64,000 bases of DNA, from the NCBI GenBank assembly GCA_964522165.1, contig CAZFVV010000013.1, positions 1 to 64,000 on the forward strand. Direction: 5' to 3'. The position numbers were made by a program, and so were the translations under genes. Shown piece after piece: positions 51,690 to 60,700 of the stretch. This DNA comes from JABWBP01 sp964522165. Lineage in GTDB: Bacteria; Calditrichota; Calditrichia; RBG-13-44-9; J075. How positions within the stretch are numbered: position 1 is the first letter of the stretch; every line of letters begins with the position of its first letter. The notes below the pieces were generated by a model, which had not been told where the DNA came from, made no database searches, and saw only the letters and a list, made by a program, of their open reading frames with translations.

Positions 51690-52085
51690 ATGTCTGAGAA
51701 ATTTGAAATGGTGAAGCGTTATTTGCTGGATTTGGACTTGAAAATCGTCAAAGAAGACGCCAAAGAAGAGATGGTGGTGGCGGAAGACCCCGATAACGGC
51801 ATCCAAAACCTGGTGATCGACTGCGAAGACCCCATCCTGATCCTGGAACAATTGATCATGCCGGTGCCGAAGCAGCCGGGCGATTTGTACAAACGCCTGT
51901 TGCAGATGAACCGCAACATGGTGCACGGCGCATTTGTGCTGGATGATCAGGGTAAATACGTGATCTTCCGCGATACCTTGCAGTTGGAAAACCTGGATCA
52001 AAACGAATTGGAAGCTTCGGTGCAGGCGCTCTCCCTGGCCTTGGCCGAAAACAGCATCGAATTGCTGAAATACGCGAAACAGTAG
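51690..52085 (+). CDS. YbjN-domain (Tir-chaperone-like) protein
   Basis: The protein has 131 residues: 'FEMVKRYLLDLDLKIVKEDAKEEMVVAEDPDNGIQNLVIDCEDPILILEQLIMPVPKQPGDLYKRLLQMNRNMVHGAFVLDD' has the alternating strand/helix order of YbjN and type III secretion chaperone-like folds. It starts 38 bp after the J-domain gene with ribosome-binding site GGAGG and precedes pspA by about 215 bp. YbjN-domain genes are commonly found next to pspA, where a role in membrane-stress handling is suspected. No enzymatic motif. Confidence 0.85.
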   Translation: MSEKFEMVKRYLLDLDLKIVKEDAKEEMVVAEDPDNGIQNLVIDCEDPILILEQLIMPVPKQPGDLYKRLLQMNRNMVHGAFVLDDQGKYVIFRDTLQLENLDQNELEASVQALSLALAENSIELLKYAKQ

Positions 52086-52301
52086 GAACCACGAATTTCA
52101 CAATAGAAACCACAGAAACCACGAATTGCACGAATTACACGAATTTTAGATTGGCAATTGCAATACAATGGTTCCGGGGAAATCTGTGTAGGGGTAAACC
52201 TCCCGGAAAACAAACCTCGCCATCGAGAATGCGATTTCGCGTAGTTCGCAAAATGAGTGGTTTTTCAAACGACAAAATTAAACCTGAATGAGGAGAATAT
52301 A

Positions 52302-53021
52302 ATGGGCATTTTTCAAAGAATTTTTAAAGTGGCGCAATCGGAAACCCATGCGGTGATCGATAAATTGGAAGACCCTATCAAATTGACCGAACAGGGTATC
52401 CGGGATTTAAAACTCGACCTGGCCAGGGCCATGAAAAGCCTGGCGGAAGTAAAAGCGATTGCGATCCGGATGAAAAAAGACGGGGAAGATCAGAAAGCGC
52501 TCGCCGCCGATTATGAGCGTAAAGCCATGTTGCTGCTCCAGAAAGCCCAGCAGGGCGCGCTTGCCCCCGCGGAGGCCGACCGCCTGGCCACCGAAGCGCT
52601 GGCGAGAAAAGAAGAAGCATCCAAACGCGCTACGGATTTTTTGACCAACCACCAGCAGCAACAGCAACTTTCCGAACAGCTCCAGGTGAAAGTAGAAAAG
52701 CTGAAACAGACCGTCAATAAGTATGAAAACGAGTTGATTACCCTGAAAGCCCGCGCCCGCACCGCGGAATCCATGAAAAAAATCAACAAACAAATGGCCC
52801 AGGTGGACTCTTCCAGCACCGTGGCCATGCTGGAAAAGATGAAAAACAAGGTCACCGAGGAAGAATCCCTGGCGGAAGCCTACGGGCAACTGGCTGACAC
52901 CACCGCCTCGGTGGACGAGGAAATCGAAAAGGCGCTGGCGGATTCTTCCCACGCGGCGGCAAAGGATTCCCTGGGGGAATTGAAAAAGAAGATGGGGATT
53001 GCCGGCGGCGCAGGGAATTGA
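52302..53021 (+). CDS. pspA: PspA/IM30 (ESCRT-III-like) protein
   Basis: Membrane-stabilising protein of 239 residues from ATG at 52302 (GGAG upstream); the frame start at 52257 is spacer. 'MGIFQRIFKVAQSETHAVIDKLEDPIKLTEQGIRDLKLDLARAMKSLAEVKA' gives the amphipathic N-terminal helix and first coiled-coil; the rest is a long helical hairpin typical of PspA/Vipp1, ending in a Gly-rich tail. It forms oligomeric scaffolds on damaged inner membrane. The stop TGA is part of an AATTGAA heptad, and a clear terminator follows. The repressor PspF and PspBC are not adjacent. Confidence 0.93.
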   Translation: MGIFQRIFKVAQSETHAVIDKLEDPIKLTEQGIRDLKLDLARAMKSLAEVKAIAIRMKKDGEDQKALAADYERKAMLLLQKAQQGALAPAEADRLATEALARKEEASKRATDFLTNHQQQQQLSEQLQVKVEKLKQTVNKYENELITLKARARTAESMKKINKQMAQVDSSSTVAMLEKMKNKVTEEESLAEAYGQLADTTASVDEEIEKALADSSHAAAKDSLGELKKKMGIAGGAGN

Positions 53022-53052
53022 AGATTGAAAATTGAAGATTGAAGATTGGATT

Positions 53053-53090
53053 GCCCGTTCCAGTGCTCTCAGCGCCGGAACGGGCTTTTT
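53053..53090 (+). terminator. Rho-independent terminator after pspA
   Basis: GCCCGTTCC (53053-53061) pairs with GGAACGGGC (53077-53085), followed by TTTTT. The stem is 9 bp perfect with a 15-nt loop. It is preceded by GATTGAA heptads. Confidence 0.9.
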
Positions 53091-53182
53091 CGAGGCTCCG
53101 CCTCGAATTTGTGCCACCGGCGCCGCGCCCCGGTTCACTTTAGATCACTTTAAACACTGCCGACGTTCTCAAGGAGTATTTA

Positions 53183-54265
53183 ATGGCTAATTTCAATGAA
53201 GAATATATTTTGACTATGCTGCGCCAGATTCGCTATCCCGGTTTTGAGGAGGATATCGTCTCCTTCGGGGTAGTCAACGAGGTGAATATCCAGGGAAACC
53301 GGGTTACCGTGAACCTGAAATTCAACACCAAAAATCCGGATACCAAAGCACAGGTGAAAAACGCGGTGCAAAATGTTCTGAAAACGGAACTGCCGGACAT
53401 GCGCATCATGGTGATGGAAGGGATTCCCGCCATGGCCGGCCCGCAACTTGCCCCGCCCAAACCGAATGATCCCTGGGCGGGACGCGCGGCCATTCCCGGG
53501 ATACACAGCGTGCTGGCAATCGCTTCCGGCAAGGGCGGGGTGGGAAAATCCACCGTGAGCACCAACCTGGCGATTGCCCTGGCCAACGAGGGATTGCGGG
53601 TGGGTTTGTTAGACAGCGACATCTACGGTCCCAGCGTACATATTATGATGGGAGTGGATGAAAAACCCATGGTCACCCCCGGCCAGAAACTCCTGCCCAT
53701 CGAAAAATTCAATATCAAAATGATGTCCATGGGTTTCATCCTCGATAAGGACACCCCGGTAATCTGGCGCGGCCCCATGGTCATCAAGGCGGTGGACCAG
53801 TTCTTGCACGACGTGGAGTGGGGCGAATTGGAGGTGCTGCTGATCGACCTTCCCCCCGGCACCGGCGACGCCCAGCTCAGCCTGGTGCAAAAAACCCCGG
53901 TCACCGGCGCGGCGGTGGTCACCACCCCCCAGGAAGTGGCCCTGGTGGATGCCCGGCGGGGCTACCAGATGTTCCGCAAGCTCAATATCCATACCTTCGG
54001 GATCATCGAGAATATGAGCTACTACCCCAACCCCCAGACCGGGGAACCGGTGTACATCTTCGGCAAAGGCGGGGGGCCGAAAGCGGCGGAAGAATTAGGC
54101 ATTCCCTTCTTGGGCGAGATTCCCATCGAGCCGGAAATTACCGAGGCGGGTGACCTGGGGGTCCCGATTGTCGCGAAAAATCCCAACAGCAAAGCCACGG
54201 AGGCCTTCCGCCAGATTGCCCGGCGGCTGCTGGAGTACGGGCTGCTGGAGCGGGTGGCGAAGTAA
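53183..54265 (+). CDS. Mrp/ApbC-type P-loop ATPase lacking the CxxC motif
   Basis: The protein has 360 residues: an N-terminal MIP18/DUF59 domain (1-80) and the Mrp ATPase with deviant Walker A 'ASGKGGVGKSTVSTNLAIALA' (114-134), 'LLDSDIYGPSVHIMMG', 'WRGPMV' and 'DLPPGTGDAQLSL'. Characterised ApbC/Nbp35 proteins carry iron-sulfur clusters bridged by a CPxC in the loop after 'IENMS'. Here that loop reads 'IENMSYYPNPQTGEPVYIFGKGGG', so both cysteines are replaced (Asn283, Thr286). Cluster scaffolding by this motif is therefore not possible. ATG follows AAGGAG. The OppF-type gene starts two bases after its stop. Confidence 0.92.
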   Translation: MANFNEEYILTMLRQIRYPGFEEDIVSFGVVNEVNIQGNRVTVNLKFNTKNPDTKAQVKNAVQNVLKTELPDMRIMVMEGIPAMAGPQLAPPKPNDPWAGRAAIPGIHSVLAIASGKGGVGKSTVSTNLAIALANEGLRVGLLDSDIYGPSVHIMMGVDEKPMVTPGQKLLPIEKFNIKMMSMGFILDKDTPVIWRGPMVIKAVDQFLHDVEWGELEVLLIDLPPGTGDAQLSLVQKTPVTGAAVVTTPQEVALVDARRGYQMFRKLNIHTFGIIENMSYYPNPQTGEPVYIFGKGGGPKAAEELGIPFLGEIPIEPEITEAGDLGVPIVAKNPNSKATEAFRQIARRLLEYGLLERVAK

Positions 54266-54267
54266 AA

Positions 54268-55251
54268 ATGGCCGGCCACCCTGCTTCTTCCCCCATCCTG
54301 GAGGTCGCCGGCCTCCACAAACGCTTCCCCCTGGATCAAAAATTAATCGGCGCGCCGAAACATTTTATCTATGCCGTGAACGGCGTTTCGCTCCGATTGC
54401 ATCCCGGCTGCACCGTGGGGCTGGTGGGCGAATCCGGCTGCGGTAAAAGCACCATCGGGAAACTGATCTGCGGCCTGGAAACGCCGGATTCGGGACAAAT
54501 CCGTTTCCGGGGGAAAGATATTTCCCGCCATTCTTCCGCGGAAAAAATGGCTTACCATCGCCGAGTGCAGATCATCTTCCAGAATCCTTATACTTCCCTG
54601 AATCCCCGCCGGCGGGCAGGGCGGATGTTGGAGGAGATTTTCCAGGTGCACCGGTTGTGCGATCCCGCTGAGATTGAAAAGAAGATTTCTGAGATACTGG
54701 AGGCCGTGGGCCTGCCGCCGGAAAGCCGCCAGCGTTACCCGTTCGAGTTTTCCGGGGGGCAGCGCCAGCGCCTGTGCATCGCCCGCGCCCTTGCCGTGCA
54801 GCCGGAAGCAATCGTCTGCGACGAACCGGTCTCGGCGCTGGACGTCTCCATTCAAGCGCAAATCCTGCGGCTGCTGAAGAAGCTGCAAAAGGAATACAAT
54901 CTTGCCTACCTGTTCATTTCCCATGACCTCAGCGTGGTGTATCACGTCTGCGACGAGGTGTTGATCATGTACCTGGGCAGAATTGTGGAGCGCGGGCCGG
55001 TGGAACAGATTTTCAAGAATCCCGCGCATCCTTATACCAAAGCACTGTTGAGCGCCGTTCCGCTCCCGGATCCCGCGTCCGGGCGCAAGCGCATTATCCT
55101 TAGCGGGGAAATTCCCTCCCCCACCCGGATTCCTCCCGGATGCCCCTTCTACTCCCGGTGCAGCCAGCGGATGGAGGTCTGCGAAAACTCTCCCCCGCCA
55201 GCCCGGCAGGTGGGGCCGGGGCAGGAAACCCATTGCTGGTTGTACGAATAA
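54268..55251 (+). CDS. Oligopeptide/dipeptide ABC transporter ATP-binding protein (OppF/DppF type)
   Basis: The protein has 327 residues: Walker A 'GLVGESGCGKSTIGKLICGLE', Q-loop 'IIFQNPYTSLNPRR', signature 'EFSGGQRQRLCIARALA', Walker B 'AIVCDEPVSALD' and H-loop 'FISHDLSVV'. The C-terminal OppF extension has 'PHPYTKALLSAVP'-like 'PAHPYTKALLSAVPLPDP' and the Cys-containing 'PPGCPFYSRCSQRMEVCENSPPPARQVGPGQETHCWLYE', which in this family can hold an iron-sulfur cluster. No permease or binding protein is beside it. It starts two bases after the Mrp-like gene, so it is co-transcribed with it. Confidence 0.93.
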   Translation: MAGHPASSPILEVAGLHKRFPLDQKLIGAPKHFIYAVNGVSLRLHPGCTVGLVGESGCGKSTIGKLICGLETPDSGQIRFRGKDISRHSSAEKMAYHRRVQIIFQNPYTSLNPRRRAGRMLEEIFQVHRLCDPAEIEKKISEILEAVGLPPESRQRYPFEFSGGQRQRLCIARALAVQPEAIVCDEPVSALDVSIQAQILRLLKKLQKEYNLAYLFISHDLSVVYHVCDEVLIMYLGRIVERGPVEQIFKNPAHPYTKALLSAVPLPDPASGRKRIILSGEIPSPTRIPPGCPFYSRCSQRMEVCENSPPPARQVGPGQETHCWLYE

Positions 55252-55437
55252 GGTTCAGGGGGATTGAAAAGCCTTTCGGAATAACTGAAGACAAAAAAAT
55301 AGCGCACCGATGGCGCGGGACGGACGGATTTTTGCAAATTTAAGTGAATCGGGGAAACGGAGAGGGGGAGAATCGGCGATGTCGCTAACAATTCTGGCGG
55401 ATGCGTTTTTTTCAATCGCGCCTTCCCGGGGCGCGGC

Positions 55438-57471
55438 TCAGGGTGCTTCCGCGGGCTTTTGCAGCCGCTCGATCACTCCCCGGAGGCGGGCAGCCAACTG
55501 CGGCTGCTCCTGCAAAAATTCCACCGCTCGAAGGTAACACGTCAAGGCTGCTTCCTTTTCCCCCAACTGCTCCAAATACTGCCCGCGGTTGAGCATCAAC
55601 GTTCCATAATAATTTTGGAATACCTTTGCCATGCGATCTTTGGGCACGGAATCGTCGAAGAAATAGCGGAATTGCAGGCTGTCGAGCGCCAGGGGGGTGG
55701 GCGGGGATGCGGTTTTGCGCAGCCGGAACGCCACCCCCAAAGGCTCCGCGTTGTATTGGGCAGCGATTCCCGGCGGGAGCGGGCGCAGATAGACAGCGAT
55801 ATAAACCTCTCGCCCGGCTTCAACCGCGCGGTCGATGAAAGCGTTGGTCATCGCCAGGTATTTCACCTGGATGAAATTGCCGTCGTAGGGTTGCTTATTC
55901 TCGAAAGGCGCCACCGCGGCCAAAAATTCCTCCGTTTCCCGGGCCGCGGATTGCACCAATTCGGGATAGTGGTCTTTCAGCCACTGAATATACCAGCTCC
56001 GGCGCAGAAGCTCCTGGTCGATGACCAGCAAATCCAATCGCCGTCCCTCTACGAATTGGTAATAATTCAATGGAAAATAAAAGGGATCCCAGTTGACGAT
56101 CACCAGGGCGTTCTTTTCGGTTACCCGGAAGAGGTTTTCCGCGTAGTCCTCCGCGAAGCGATAGCGGCTCATGTCTAATTTTTGGTAATTGGGATACGCC
56201 AGCGCCAGCGGGGACAGGGTAATCGCCCCGGCCAGCCCGTATTCCGCCAGGCGTTTTCCTTTCAGAAGATTCAGCAGCCATGCCGCGGTGTAAAACATTC
56301 CCAGGCCCATCAGCAGGGCCAGGCAAAGGTAGGAGGGGATGTAAAACACCGATACCAGCGCCCGGTTTTCCGCGGCTGCAAAGGGATCGCTAACGCTCAC
56401 GTCGAAATCGGTGAGGTAGGTGGTGAGGGGGGCGGTAAAGAGAAAAAATATCAGGAAGAAATACGCATAAATCCGCCGGTATTTGAACAGGGCGAAAAGG
56501 CCGGGCAGGGCAAAGATCAATAGCAGCGGAAACCATTGCTCCCGAAGAAGGTCAATGTAAACGCCGAACTGCGCCAGGAACTTCCCGAAGGTGCGCCCCT
56601 CTCCGAATCCGTACTGCTGGCGGGTTACGGTGCGGATGAAATTATCCCAGTTTTCCGGGTTTCCCCAATCCATTTTGGGATTGCGGGCGGAGGCGACGGG
56701 GAGGTAGAGGTAGGGGAGCACCCCCAGGATTAAAGCGCCCGCGCCGGCCAGGAGCCTTTTTCCCCGGAGCAGGAACCGGTAATCCGCCAGCAACGCGAAA
56801 ATAATCAAAACCGGCAGCAGCACCAGGGAAGTAGTATGGTTGCTGAAGGCCAGCCCCAGAACGTAGCAGATCAGTAAAAAATAGCGCTCCCGTTCGGCGG
56901 GAACAGCCTGGCGGCGCCACATCACCGCTAACCATATTACCAGGGCGTTGGAGAGAGTATTCAGCCCATAGACTTCGGTGATGATCGACTGCTCCCAGTT
57001 CTCGTAAGCGCTGGCGAGCAGCAGGCCGGCGGCGAGGGCGGCGGCGTGTTTAAGAATTGAAGATTGAAGATTGAAGATTGAAGATTGGCGGTTGCCGGTG
57101 GAGAGTTCTTCGATGAGCAGGATGGCTGCCCAGGTGAGGAACAGGGCGGCCAGCGAGGAGAAGAACGCGGACATCAAATTCAAGCGATAGGCGACGTTTT
57201 CAAGCGGAATCATGGAAAAGACCCGCCCCAGCAGGGTGAAGAGGGGGTAGCCGGGCTGGTGGGGCACGCCGAGGTTGTAGGCCGCGGCAATCAATTCCCC
57301 GCTGTCTTCAAATGTAACCGTGGGGGCAAGGGTGAGCAGGTAGAGAACGAAGCTGAGCAGGAAAGAGAGTGTTAGCGCGGCGTAGAGTTGGAGATTCCCG
57401 CGGGAAACACCCGGGGGCCATGCACCGGGAACGTTCGATGATTTCATTTGATTTGGAAATTGCCCGCCCAT
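55438..57471 (-). CDS. DUF2723 (TMEM260-like) membrane glycosyltransferase
   Basis: The protein has 677 residues and about ten membrane helices in the first 430. The hallmark is 'LAPTVTFEDSGELIAAAYNLGVPHQPGYPLFTLLGRVFSMIP', in which the acidic pair after TV..ED/SGE is the family's catalytic-type motif; eukaryotic TMEM260 is an O-mannosyltransferase. The C-terminal 200 residues are soluble, with TPR-like helices at the end ('YGTLMLNRGQYLEQLGEKEAALTCYLRAVEFL'). Residues about 128-139 ('RQSSIFNLQSSIL') are encoded by heptad repeats inserted in frame in a loop between helices. ATG at 57471, or 57447. Sugar and acceptor are unknown. Confidence 0.88.
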   Translation of the reverse strand: MGGQFPNQMKSSNVPGAWPPGVSRGNLQLYAALTLSFLLSFVLYLLTLAPTVTFEDSGELIAAAYNLGVPHQPGYPLFTLLGRVFSMIPLENVAYRLNLMSAFFSSLAALFLTWAAILLIEELSTGNRQSSIFNLQSSILKHAAALAAGLLLASAYENWEQSIITEVYGLNTLSNALVIWLAVMWRRQAVPAERERYFLLICYVLGLAFSNHTTSLVLLPVLIIFALLADYRFLLRGKRLLAGAGALILGVLPYLYLPVASARNPKMDWGNPENWDNFIRTVTRQQYGFGEGRTFGKFLAQFGVYIDLLREQWFPLLLIFALPGLFALFKYRRIYAYFFLIFFLFTAPLTTYLTDFDVSVSDPFAAAENRALVSVFYIPSYLCLALLMGLGMFYTAAWLLNLLKGKRLAEYGLAGAITLSPLALAYPNYQKLDMSRYRFAEDYAENLFRVTEKNALVIVNWDPFYFPLNYYQFVEGRRLDLLVIDQELLRRSWYIQWLKDHYPELVQSAARETEEFLAAVAPFENKQPYDGNFIQVKYLAMTNAFIDRAVEAGREVYIAVYLRPLPPGIAAQYNAEPLGVAFRLRKTASPPTPLALDSLQFRYFFDDSVPKDRMAKVFQNYYGTLMLNRGQYLEQLGEKEAALTCYLRAVEFLQEQPQLAARLRGVIERLQKPAEAP
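57054..57088. repeat. In-frame heptad repeat inside the DUF2723 gene
   Basis: Five units (GAATTGA, three AGATTGA, AGATTGG; 35 nt) on the plus strand. On the coding strand they give the repetitive 'SSIFNLQSSI' peptide. The same unit follows the pspA stop at 53019-53048. Confidence 0.92.
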
Positions 57472-57722
57472 AATCGAAAGTTAAAATTTCAAATTTCTCT
57501 GAATTTTACTGTTTTTGTTCAAGATAAAATCAAGTTTCCAAAATTGCTATAGATAATTTTTCTACACCTCTCTTTAAACTCCCGTTTTTTTCGCCCTCCG
57601 AAAAGCCGCATTTATTTTTTCATCTCGGCCAGATTTTCTTTTGAAAAAACTGCTACAGGTGTTTAATTTCCCCCAATATGTATTGCAAATTTCCGAGTTC
57701 ATGCACGCGAGGAGATCGAAAG

Positions 57723-60700
57723 GTGCCCCATAGATCGCTATTCGTGTTACTTTCCATCTGGCTTGGGCTGACTGCCACACTATCCATGGCTGCCAGGGAA
57801 ATTGTGATTCCGCCCGAGACCTGGAAAGAGACTGGAATCCCCTATATACAATATTTCAGCCCCCGGGAATACGGAGAGCACCCCCAGAATTGGAGCATCG
57901 CGCAGGATTCGCGAGGGATAATGTATTTTGGCAACGGCCAGGGAGTGCTGGTTTACAACGGGGTGGACTGGAAACTGGTAAAAACGCCCAAAAGGAGCAC
58001 GGTGCGCTCGCTGGCGATTTCTTCCCCGGAGCAGCGGATCTATGTGGGCGCGCAAGGCGACCTGGGATACCTCGCTTCCGACCCGGCCGGCCATTTGCGC
58101 TTCATCTCCCTGCTCGACAGCATTCCGGAAGGGTATCGTGATTTCCACGACGTTTGGGAAACCCTCGCCCGGGGGGATACGATCTATTTCCGAACCACAA
58201 AATATATTTTCCGCCTGGCGGAAGGGCGTTTCCGGGTCTGGCAGGCGCAAGATCGCTTTCACACCTCCTTTCTGGTCAACGGGGCTTTCTACGTGCGGCA
58301 ATGGAGCGTCGGTTTGATGCGCATGGCGGGGGATTCGCTGCAACTTCTGCCGGGAGGGGAGAGATTTGCCCAGGAACGGATTTATTTGATGCAGCCCTAC
58401 GACGAGACTGCCATTTTTGTCGGCGCTTCCACCCAGGGGCTGTTTTTGTATGACCGAAGCGTTTTCTCGCCGTTCAAAACTGCGGCAGACGCTCTTTTAG
58501 AGGCTAATCGATTGTACCACGGCGCGGCGCTGCGGGGCGGTCTGTTTGTCCTGGCCACCAATTACGGGGGCGCGGTGCTCATCGACAGAGCGGGAAATCT
58601 TTGCCAGGTGATAAACCGGGAGTGCGGCTTGCAGAACGATAACGTCCGCCATGTCTATATGGACCGGCAGGGCGGCATCTGGCTGGCGCTGGATAACGGC
58701 CTGGCGCGGGTGGAGACGCCTGCACCGCTCTCGCGCTTCACCGCGGCGTCCGGGATCGAGAGCATTGTGGAGGGCATGATCCGCCACAAGGGGAAATTGT
58801 ACGCCGCAACCCACCAGGGCCTCTATTATTTAGAGAAGAGAACCGCACAGCCCGAGGGCAGGGGCGGACCGTTTCCCCGCTTCAAGCCGGTGGAGGGATT
58901 GGCGATGCAGGTCTGGGCGTTGGTATCCGCCGGGGAGCATCTCCTGGCCGGGGCAAACGAAGCGGTTTTTGAAATACGAGCCGATGGGAAGCGCGCGATC
59001 CCGATCCCCACCCAATGGCAGGGCGGGGCAGTCAGAAACCTGCATCAATCGCAGCAGGATAGCAACCGGGTATATGTCGGACTATCCACCGGCCTGGCCG
59101 TGCTGCAATGGGCTCAGGGGCGCTGGCAGGATTTGGGAATGATCCGCGGCATCGACGAGCGGGTCGAATTCATTGCCGAAGATAAAGAGGGGGTTCTCTG
59201 GCTGGGAACCCGCTACGCCGGGGTGCTGAAGGTGGAGATAGCGCAGCCCGCCGCCCCTGCCGACGGGAATTTTCTTAACGCCGCCGTTACCCGCTTTGGT
59301 CAAGAGCACGGTTTACCGGAAAGACAGATAAACCCCCGGGCGGTGGGCGGGCGGATCGTTTTTGCAACCCATAATGGGCTGCGGAAGTTCGATGCGCAGC
59401 GGCAGTTGTTCGTTCCCGATACGACCTTCGGAGCGTTCCTGGCCGATAGCGCCTGCTGGATCTTTCAAATCCAGGAGGACCGGCGTGGAAACGTCTGGGT
59501 TTTAGGCGGAATCGGGAAGGAAAAAAACCTGGTTGGGCAGGCGGTTCCGCACCCCGCCCGGCCGGGAGAGTACATCTGGCGGGAAGTGCCGTTTATGCGC
59601 TTGCAAGATTTCTACGGTCTGTTCGCCATTTACCCGGAGCCGGACGGGACGGTCTGGTTTGGCGGTACTGATGGCATTGTGCGTTATACGCCGGATATTT
59701 CTCAAAATTATGCGACCGATTATTCGCCGGTGATCGGGGGAATATCGATTATTTCGAGCGATTCGATTGTCTATGGCGGCGCGGTTCCTTCTCAACCCTT
59801 TCAACCGGTGCTGGCCTCGCGTTATAACTCCCTGCGATTCCACTTTGCCGCCCCAAGTTATGATAATGTTTCCGCTAACCGCTATCAATTTATGTTAGAA
59901 GGATTCGATGAAGGCTGGTCCCGGTGGACCCGGGAGGCACAGAAGGATTATACCGGCCTGCCGGGGGGAGATTATGTCTTCAAAGTGCGGGCAAAAAACA
60001 TATACGGGCATCTCAGCGATGAAGCCCGCTTCGAGTTCTCGGTATTGCCGCCGTGGTATAAAAGCCCGTGGATGTATTTTCTATACGCCCTCCTCGGCGC
60101 GGCGCTGGTATTCGGGTTAGTGAAGTACCGGGTGCGCCAGTTGGAGCGAAAGAGCCACGAACTGGAGAAAATCGTGGCGGAGCGAACCTCCCAGGTGGTG
60201 GAACAGCGCAATCAATTGAAAGCGCAATCGGAAAAGCTGCAAGAAATGGATCGCCTGAAATCGCGCTTTTTTGCGAACATTTCCCATGAATTCCGCACCC
60301 CCCTCACCCTCATCCTGGGGCTGCTCGACAAATTCACGAATAAAACCGAAGACCGGGAAGTCCTGGCGGATTATGGGGTAATGAAGCGCAACGCCGCCCG
60401 CCTGCTGCAATTGATCAACCAACTGTTGGACCTGGCCAAATTAGAAGCCGGGGGCGAAAAATTACAGGCCGCCCGGGGCGACATGGTGGGTTTTGTGCGG
60501 CGGATTATCATGTCTTTTGCTTCCCTGGGAGAGCAGAAACAGATTTCGATGGTCTTCAACGGGGCGCCCCTGGGCTCCGCCGGCCAAACCGCTATTTACG
60601 GCTATTTTGACCGGGACAAACTGGAAAAAGTGTTTTATAACCTGCTTTCCAATGCGCTTAAGTTTACCCCGCCTGGGGGCAGGATCGACGTGGCGGTAGC

